A stretch of 12,064 nucleotides of DNA from Chloroflexota bacterium (GTDB lineage Bacteria; Chloroflexota; Anaerolineae; Promineifilales; Promineifilaceae): the NCBI GenBank assembly GCA_008501785.1, contig QQUD01000766.1, positions 1-12,064 on the forward strand. Direction: 5' to 3'. The stretch's first letter is position 1. Each line of letters opens with the position of its first letter. The position numbers and the translations under genes are program-made. This document shows positions 8,562 through 12,064 of this stretch, in pieces. Under the pieces are notes generated by a model. That model was not told the origin of the DNA. It searched no databases and saw only the letters and a list, made by a program, of their open reading frames with translations.

Positions 8562-8593
8562 TAACGATCTATTAACGATAATTTATTTATTAT
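8562..8593 (+). promoter_or_regulatory. Probable SARP-dependent promoter: two TAACGAT heptamers and a -10 box
   Basis: TAACGAT occurs at 8562-8568 and 8573-8579, an 11-bp period. The second heptamer ends 8 bp before TATTAT (8588-8593), a -10-like hexamer. SARP-family activators bind heptameric direct repeats at 11-bp (or 22-bp) spacing, with the downstream repeat 8 bp from -10. No consensus -35 is present, as expected for an activator-dependent promoter. Transcription would start near 8600 and serve the small gene at 8626. The adjacent divergent SARP genes are the natural candidates for binding. The geometry is seen; the binding is inferred. Confidence 0.55.
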
Positions 8594-8625
8594 CTGTGCA
8601 TATCTTAAATCAACCAGAGGAATAT

Positions 8626-8853
8626 ATGGACTATAAAATTTATATGCTGCGCGTTTGGAAAGAAGAAGGATTGGAAAACCCAAATCCGCTGCGCGTGAGC
8701 ATTGAAAATCCCAAGACCGGCAATCGTGTTGGCTTTACTGATTGGGAAAGTCTAATTTCCTACTTAAATCGACAAACCCCAACTCAAAAAAGACCTCTCC
8801 TCATTCAACAAAACAGCAATGGCGTCCTGGTCAGTGAGCCACCATCACATTGA
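8626..8853 (+). CDS. Small 75-residue protein of unknown function, divergent from the SARP pair
   Basis: No named family is recognised. The protein begins MDYKIYMLRVWKEEG, continues with a segment resembling a short beta strand (LRVSIENPKTGNRVGF), then an amphipathic helix (DWESLISYLNRQ) and a polar tail. It has no membrane segment or cysteines. From memory, similar short proteins with a pattern of R-x-W, then E-x-P-x-T-G, then a W/L-rich helix sit next to SARP or STAND regulators in Chloroflexota; this is recollection, not a search. ATG 8626 is chosen because AGAGGA (8616-8621) precedes it and because the likely transcription start (about 8600) lies downstream of the alternative GTG at 8596. 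A terminator follows at 8901. It may be the main target of the SARP regulators, or a co-regulator of them. Confidence 0.72.
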   Translation: MDYKIYMLRVWKEEGLENPNPLRVSIENPKTGNRVGFTDWESLISYLNRQTPTQKRPLLIQQNSNGVLVSEPPSH

Positions 8854-8900
8854 AAGGGTGCTTCAGTCTTAACTAAGTTTCCGAGGAGGGAAACGAAATT

Positions 8901-8938
8901 ACGGCCGTTTACTGCTACAGTAACGGCCGTTTTTCTTT
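8901..8938 (+). terminator. Rho-independent terminator made from two ACGGCCGT palindromes
   Basis: ACGGCCGTTTACTG and CAGTAACGGCCGT pair, with one bulged T, around the loop CTA. TTTTTCTTT follows directly on the plus strand. It ends the small gene 48 bp after its stop and overlaps the last codons of the convergent metallophosphoesterase gene. Each arm contains the window's repeated octamer. A small GTTTCC/GGAAAC stem at 8877-8894 precedes it. Confidence 0.75.
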
Positions 8939-9781
8939 CACATCCACAACCTCATCAATCAACGCTTGCACACTCGCTTCCATACTAATTTCACCAGCCA
9001 ACATCGCCTCTTGATACCGATCAATCCACAAATAAACCAATCCTGTCGCCTTTCGCAGTTCAATCAACATCAAGTACGCTAATGGCCCGGCTTCGTCTAA
9101 AAATCCAGACTCAACATAATCCCGCTCAATCTGCTCATAATCATAAGGGATACGAACAATTTCGGCATGCCAACCAGATTGTTCATCCCAGGTAAATTGT
9201 GCGTAACTTGCCCTTCGATCATCATCAAAAGGTGCGCCAACTGCTCCCGTGTTCACCACCAGAGAATCATCAATTTGACGAATTAGTGCCCGATGTGTGT
9301 GTCCAGTTACAAAAACGGCCGGAGCGGGTGCAATTCGCTCTCGAAAATCATTATCGCTCATCATGGGATAGAGGCCATCACGATTGTTGATCATCGAAGC
9401 ATGCGTCACACGCAGCAGTTGTCCATCGGGTGCCTGCCACTCATATTGTTCCGGCAAATTTTTCAGATACGACACCTGATCTTCAACCTGATGATAACTC
9501 CAATGGGCAAATTTCAACACTTCATATTTTGGCCCACTATGAGGCGGTTTAATATCCGCACACCTGGCTACAAAATCTTCATGATTGCCGCGCAGCAACA
9601 GCCAATTCCCCTTTTCTACCTTCTGCATCAAAAAACCCAAACAAGCATCTGAACGGGGACCCCGATTCACAATGTCACCATTCACAACCACCTGATCTGG
9701 CTGCCATCGCTCAATATGATCGGTTACCGCTTCCAATGCAGGCATATTTCCATGTATATCCGATAAAACTGCTATCTTCAT
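8915..9781 (-). CDS. Calcineurin-like metallophosphoesterase
   Basis: The 288-residue soluble protein carries the full two-metal phosphoesterase signature in order: SDIHGN (D8, H10), NGDIVNRGP (D36), GNHE (N66, H67), H127 in VTHAS, and GHTH (H161, H163). Family members hydrolyse phosphomonoesters or phosphodiesters; the substrate here is not evident. The C-terminal 80 residues (IERDYVESGF onward) form a helical extension after the catalytic core. ATG 9781 is used; a TTG two codons upstream (9787) is also possible because a GGTAGGG-like ribosome binding site lies closer to it. It lies 59 bp downstream of the WYL regulator on the same strand, probably in one transcript. The final codons contain one ACGGCCGT palindrome, read as Arg-Pro, which is also part of the opposing terminator. 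Confidence 0.92.
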   Translation of the reverse strand: MKIAVLSDIHGNMPALEAVTDHIERWQPDQVVVNGDIVNRGPRSDACLGFLMQKVEKGNWLLLRGNHEDFVARCADIKPPHSGPKYEVLKFAHWSYHQVEDQVSYLKNLPEQYEWQAPDGQLLRVTHASMINNRDGLYPMMSDNDFRERIAPAPAVFVTGHTHRALIRQIDDSLVVNTGAVGAPFDDDRRASYAQFTWDEQSGWHAEIVRIPYDYEQIERDYVESGFLDEAGPLAYLMLIELRKATGLVYLWIDRYQEAMLAGEISMEASVQALIDEVVDVKEKRPLL

Positions 9782-9840
9782 TTTCAATTAAACCCTACCT
9801 CTCACACCACACAATTGACACATTCCTCCCCCCTTGCCCC

Positions 9841-10809
9841 CTACTCATACATCTCCAACAACGACTTCGCGTGTTCTGCCAAATGCTGCCGCAAAGAATC
9901 GGGCGTGAGAATCTGAACGGCCGTTCCCAACCCAGCCAACTTCTGACAAGCATCTTCCACCGATGCAAATTGCAAATCAATCACCACCGAGCCATCCTGC
10001 GCCATCGACTCAGCCGCCATCACCAACTGCATCACTCCTTCACCAAGCTGATGCGTTAATGAAACAACCCCCTCCGGCTGCACCCGAATTGAAACCGAAA
10101 AGGAAGCTTGTTTTTGCTCAAATTGGTCTACCCATGCCTGCCAAAATGCGTTCAAATCAAAGTTTACAGGCCGCACAAAGTGACTGCCAGTCACTTCTGC
10201 CGATTGAATACGCGAAACGCGGTACACCATCGTCATCCCGCCATATATCGCACCCACCACATACCAAACGCTGGCTTTTGCCACCAACCCAAGTGGATCT
10301 ATCAAGCGCTTCACCCAGCGCCCATCACCGCGCCGATACTCCATCCGCACCCGTTGCTCTTGCCACACGGCATCTTGCAACATCGCCAAATAAGGCACAG
10401 GGTCTTTAGGCTGGAACCAGCCAGCCGCATCTAAATGCAGCTTAGACCGCACTTCGTCGGCATTTTTCTGAAAAGGGGCAGGCAAAGAGGCAGTCAGTTT
10501 GAGCATGGCCGCTTCTGATGCTTTGTCAGCCCCCAAATCTGCCATCAGATTAGGTACAGTAAACATAAATAGTGCTTTCACTTCAGGTTCGGTCAAGCCT
10601 GTCAGGTTTGTGCGATACCGCTCCAACAACTCGCACCCCCCATTTGGACCCCGTTCGGCATAGACTGGCACACCAGAAGCGCTCAACGCATCCAAATCCC
10701 GATACACCGTCCGCGTCGATACTTCTAACCGGTCCGACAGCTCTTGCGCAGTCATTCGACCTTTGGTTTGCAACAACATCAACATCGCAATCAAGCGATC
10801 TGCCCGCAT
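9841..10809 (-). CDS. HTH-WYL-WCX transcriptional regulator (YafY/PafBC-like)
   Basis: The 322-residue protein starts with a winged HTH (about 3-60; VSTRTVYRDLDAL is the recognition-helix region). A WYL domain follows (about 138-205), with the motif as W182-Y183-V184 and the conserved Arg of YRVSRI (R197), and then a C-terminal extension (about 235-320) of WCX type. WYL domains bind small ligands or nucleic acids and switch the HTH; known relatives act in DNA-damage response, metabolism and defence-island control. ATG 10809 is supported by GAGGAGA seven bases upstream. A weak promoter candidate upstream is TTGTCA (10928-10923), 18 bp, CAGAAT (10904-10899). Downstream is the metallophosphoesterase gene. 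The AGCTNTC heptamer repeats lie just upstream of its ribosome binding site, inside its probable leader. Confidence 0.92.
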   Translation of the reverse strand: MRADRLIAMLMLLQTKGRMTAQELSDRLEVSTRTVYRDLDALSASGVPVYAERGPNGGCELLERYRTNLTGLTEPEVKALFMFTVPNLMADLGADKASEAAMLKLTASLPAPFQKNADEVRSKLHLDAAGWFQPKDPVPYLAMLQDAVWQEQRVRMEYRRGDGRWVKRLIDPLGLVAKASVWYVVGAIYGGMTMVYRVSRIQSAEVTGSHFVRPVNFDLNAFWQAWVDQFEQKQASFSVSIRVQPEGVVSLTHQLGEGVMQLVMAAESMAQDGSVVIDLQFASVEDACQKLAGLGTAVQILTPDSLRQHLAEHAKSLLEMYE

Positions 10810-10828
10810 ACAATTTCTCCTCGGGATT

Positions 10829-10860
10829 AGCTGTCAGCTATCAGCTTTCAGCTTGTCAGC
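10829..10860. repeat. Heptamer tandem repeat AGCTNTC, about four copies
   Basis: AGCTGTC, AGCTATC and AGCTTTC run in direct succession, followed by AGCTTGTC with one added base and the start of another unit. The array sits immediately upstream of the WYL regulator's ribosome binding site. Short heptamer arrays of this kind are known as STRR-type repeats in other phyla. A role as regulator site is possible but unproven. Confidence 0.65.
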
Positions 10861-10874
10861 CAGAAAAGAGTGAG

Positions 10875-10895
10875 GGCTGAGTGCTGAGGACTGAG
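10875..10895. repeat. Second heptamer tandem repeat NNCTGAG, three copies
   Basis: GGCTGAG, TGCTGAG and GACTGAG are contiguous 7-bp units. They share the period, but not the exact sequence, of the AGCTNTC array 14 bp away. Equal period suggests a common slippage process. Confidence 0.6.
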
Positions 10896-10989
10896 TCTAT
10901 TCTGGCTGAATTACTGAAATGCTGACAAACTGTAATGCTTAATCGTTTAAACAACCGTTAACAAAATCTGGCTCTTTGGGAATTCAAGG

Positions 10990-11046
10990 GGAGTGGAGGC
11001 TTTAGCCGGTTCTCACGGCACATGTTCCGGCTAAAGCCTCCACTCC
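10990..11046. repeat. Perfect 20-bp inverted repeat with 17-nt loop (REP-like)
   Basis: The left arm 10990-11009 begins GGAGTGGAGG, and the right arm 11027-11046 is its exact reverse complement over 20 bp. The loop is 11010-11026. No T-run follows on either strand, so it is not a typical rho-independent terminator. A perfect 20-bp stem in a spacer resembles a REP/MITE-type unit. The decamer GGAGTGGAGG also occurs at 8464-8473, in the spacer upstream of the SARP pair, hinting at a repeat family. Confidence 0.75.
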
Positions 11047-11115
11047 GACACAATATGTGGGTCTTACCCCATGAAATCCTAAAGAACCCAAAATCTTATA
11101 TAGCCCTTAACCAAA

Positions 11116-11134
11116 GGTTTAATTCTATTAAACC
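11116..11134. promoter_or_regulatory. Operator-like dyad GGTTTAAT-TCT-ATTAAACC
   Basis: This is a perfect 8-bp inverted repeat with a 3-bp centre. It is a suitable size for a dimeric repressor and lies about 64 bp upstream of the surE-like start at 11198. It may be a regulatory site of the lost gene. No clear promoter hexamers were found with it. Confidence 0.35.
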
Positions 11135-11197
11135 AAATCAGCTATGCTCATCAACAACAAATATACGAACAAATGATAGCACAGGAGAACGACTTAC

Positions 11198-11275
11198 ATG
11201 CACATTTTAGTCACGAACGATTGCACGCAAACAGCTAGAATCTTACAAAAGCTCCCCCAAACAACAAATTCGTGA
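11198..11275 (+). pseudogene. Possible 5' remnant of a surE-like nucleotidase gene
   Basis: AGGAGA (11183-11188) precedes ATG 11198, and the reading begins MHILVTND. This matches the conserved N terminus of SurE 5'/3'-nucleotidases, in which the second Asp of the NDDG motif and the following Gly come next. After ND the frame reads CTQTARI and has no SurE similarity in any frame. It stops at 11275, inside the GTGATC repeat. I read this as the start of a gene whose body was removed, leaving the ribosome binding site and eight codons. A chance match, or a 25-residue leader peptide, is also possible because the similar stretch is short. Confidence 0.35.
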
Positions 11276-11347
11276 TCGTGATCGCAGTTCGTGATCGTGA
11301 TCGAAAAATCGATCACGATCACGATGGTCGATCACGATCACAAATTT
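11266..11347. repeat. Long GTGATC-repeat hairpin
   Basis: The 16-bp unit TTCGTGATCGTGATCG occurs exactly at 11269-11284 and 11288-11303. Two inverted copies, each with one mismatch, lie at 11310-11325 and 11329-11344. Together they form a stem of nearly 40 bp with a 4-bp internal mismatch and an AAAA loop (11305-11308). There are eight GATC sites in about 75 bp. It lies downstream of the VKOR gene, which reads toward it, with T-runs only in the loop. It could block 3' decay, pause transcription, or bind a protein through its repeats. Confidence 0.8.
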
Positions 11348-11398
11348 TGTTCCCTCCCGCTTTATTCGTAAATTCCTAATACTCGCTGTACTTCCCCT

Positions 11399-12064
11399 CT
11401 AAAATTGCAAAGATTCCTGCGTGGTCGATGGCGAATGCGTGAACGGCAGCACAATAATGATCATCAAAATTGTCGTGGCAATGGCAGAAGACAAACACCA
11501 GGCACAAACCGCATGAATCACAAACAGTTCTAGCCCAGTCAAATATATCGAATAAAATGTACCACCTACCGACAAAATAACTAACGACCAAATAGCAAAT
11601 TGATGGCTTGCTCCTTGCGCCCGCTGCTGCCAAATCCAGAGTGCAATAATAGCAAGGTAATTAAGCACGCCCCAAACAGCCACAGGTACGCCCAGAAGCC
11701 GTGCATAAGGGCTTGATTGCACAATATTGCATTCACCAACCGGCCCACACACCGCGTCAACATGAGTCACTTCCACATATCCTAAATACAGCGCAATTCC
11801 CAACCCTATCACAGAAATCACAGGAATTGCCCACTGATGCAGCGTAACGGCCGTATTCACTTTCTTCACCATAAACCGGCTCAGCGCAAACCCAAGCGCA
11901 ATCAACATACCCACCATAATCACGCCACCAATCGCCATGCCTACGGGGTCAGGCGGTGGTTCAGTGGCTTCCGTAACTGGCATATCAATGTCGCCAACAA
12001 CCAGCGGATCGTTATTCGGTTCGGAGGGTTGGGGAACGGCCGTTTCCACTTCCTCAACCTCTTC
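11399..12064 (-). CDS. VKOR-family membrane disulfide oxidoreductase; N terminus outside window
   Basis: VKOR-family proteins reoxidise periplasmic or extracytoplasmic thiol oxidases using quinone. The visible 221 residues show five probable membrane segments. Counting from the GTG at 12049, these are about 37-60, 70-93, 115-140, 152-178 and 180-202. The conserved loop has Cys101 and Cys107, then SSPY and a GVPVAVWG segment; the active CxxC is C182-A-W-C185 before the last helix. The frame stays open to the window edge, reading EEVEEVETAVPQPSEP, so the GTG at 12049 is probably an internal Val of an acidic, Pro-rich linker. The first helix and this linker are extra to a minimal VKOR, so an additional N-terminal domain may lie outside. 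No thioredoxin domain follows; the protein ends soon after the last helix. The stop is just before the GTGATC hairpin. Confidence 0.85.
   Translation of the reverse strand, partial: EEVEEVETAVPQPSEPNNDPLVVGDIDMPVTEATEPPPDPVGMAIGGVIMVGMLIALGFALSRFMVKKVNTAVTLHQWAIPVISVIGLGIALYLGYVEVTHVDAVCGPVGECNIVQSSPYARLLGVPVAVWGVLNYLAIIALWIWQQRAQGASHQFAIWSLVILSVGGTFYSIYLTGLELFVIHAVCAWCLSSAIATTILMIIIVLPFTHSPSTTQESLQF

Larger units (their letters stand above)
10810..11398. other. Repeat-rich intergenic region with a gene remnant
   Basis: This 589-bp spacer lies between the WYL regulator and the VKOR gene, both on the minus strand, and shows no full gene. It contains two heptamer tandem repeats, a perfect 20-bp inverted repeat, an 8-bp dyad, a ribosome binding site with a surE-like start, and a GTGATC hairpin. 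No transposase fragment, tRNA or recognisable small RNA was seen. The clustering suggests a site where insertions or deletions have built up. Confidence 0.7.
1093..12043. repeat. Dispersed octamer palindrome ACGGCCGT, 18 copies
   Basis: Copies start at 1093, 1347, 2479, 2616, 3155, 3714, 5462, 5576, 5873, 6272, 6681, 7490, 8259, 8901, 8923, 9917, 11847 and 12036. A given octamer is expected about 0.2 times in 12 kb of even composition. Eleven copies extend to the decamer AACGGCCGTT. Sixteen lie in genes, and they are read in all three phases: Thr-Ala-Val (6), Asn/Asp-Gly-Arg (7) and Arg-Pro (3). So the constraint is on DNA, not on protein. It resembles the HIP1 palindrome of cyanobacteria in behaviour, not in sequence. 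Confidence 0.9.

Noticed and set aside
8596..8625. GTG start at 8596 for the small gene
   Set aside because: The predicted transcript begins near 8600, and ATG 8626 has AGAGGA upstream.
11266..11347. GTGATC structure as a CRISPR array
   Set aside because: Units are contiguous or separated by 3-5 bases, with inverted copies and no spacers.
11266..11347. GTGATC hairpin as a plain rho-independent terminator of the VKOR gene
   Set aside because: The only T-run in that direction is in the loop, and the stem is far longer than usual; pausing or decay protection remains possible.
1093..12043. Shared codon usage or protein motif as the cause of the ACGGCCGT repeats
   Set aside because: The octamer is read in three phases, in unrelated proteins, and also occurs in spacers.
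12047..12049. GTG at 12049 as the true start of the VKOR gene
   Set aside because: The frame continues open to the window edge with an acidic sequence and no ribosome binding site is visible, so the gene is treated as cut by the edge.

Overview
The window looks like chromosomal DNA from a Gram-positive-like or Chloroflexota-type bacterium; Chloroflexota is my best guess. The reasons are two SARP/BTAD regulators (one with NB-ARC and TPR domains), a VKOR-type disulfide enzyme, a WYL regulator, and a base composition near the middle of the range. This assignment is inference, since no rRNA or marker gene is present. An octamer palindrome, ACGGCCGT, occurs 18 times across the window in genes and spacers and in all three codon phases. 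That is a genome-style signature comparable to cyanobacterial HIP1.

Layout, left to right. Positions 1-2597 (minus) hold a large gene cut by the window edge. It encodes a RelA/SpoT-homologue (HD, synthetase, TGS, zinc-finger-like and ACT regions) fused to a C-terminal P-loop ATPase, and the catalytic residues of both (p)ppGpp domains are largely replaced. A 397-bp divergent promoter region (2598-2994) separates it from a plus-strand HEVGH putative zinc metallopeptidase (2995-4260). That gene converges, with 7 bp between stop codons, on a minus-strand pair of transcription regulators: a SARP/BTAD protein without a P-loop (7158-8423), followed by a full SARP-BTAD-NB-ARC-TPR protein (4268-7165), overlapping as ATGAATGA. 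Divergent from the pair is a 75-residue protein (8626-8853). Its promoter carries two TAACGAT heptamers 11 bp apart and 8 bp from a -10 box, the geometry expected for SARP binding. A terminator built from two ACGGCCGT palindromes ends this unit.

The right part has a minus-strand WYL regulator (9841-10809) followed by a calcineurin-like metallophosphoesterase (8915-9781), probably one transcript. A 589-bp repeat-rich spacer (10810-11398) follows. It holds heptamer repeats, a perfect 20-bp inverted repeat, an operator-like dyad, an apparent surE 5' remnant with its ribosome binding site, and a long GTGATC-repeat hairpin. The window ends in a minus-strand VKOR-family membrane protein whose N terminus lies outside.

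How the genes may work together: the SARP pair probably controls the small divergent gene and perhaps itself. The RSH-ATPase fusion and the metallopeptidase share a divergent control region containing three copies of GTTTGTCC, so they may respond to a common signal. No CRISPR array, tRNA, rRNA, transposase or phage gene was seen.
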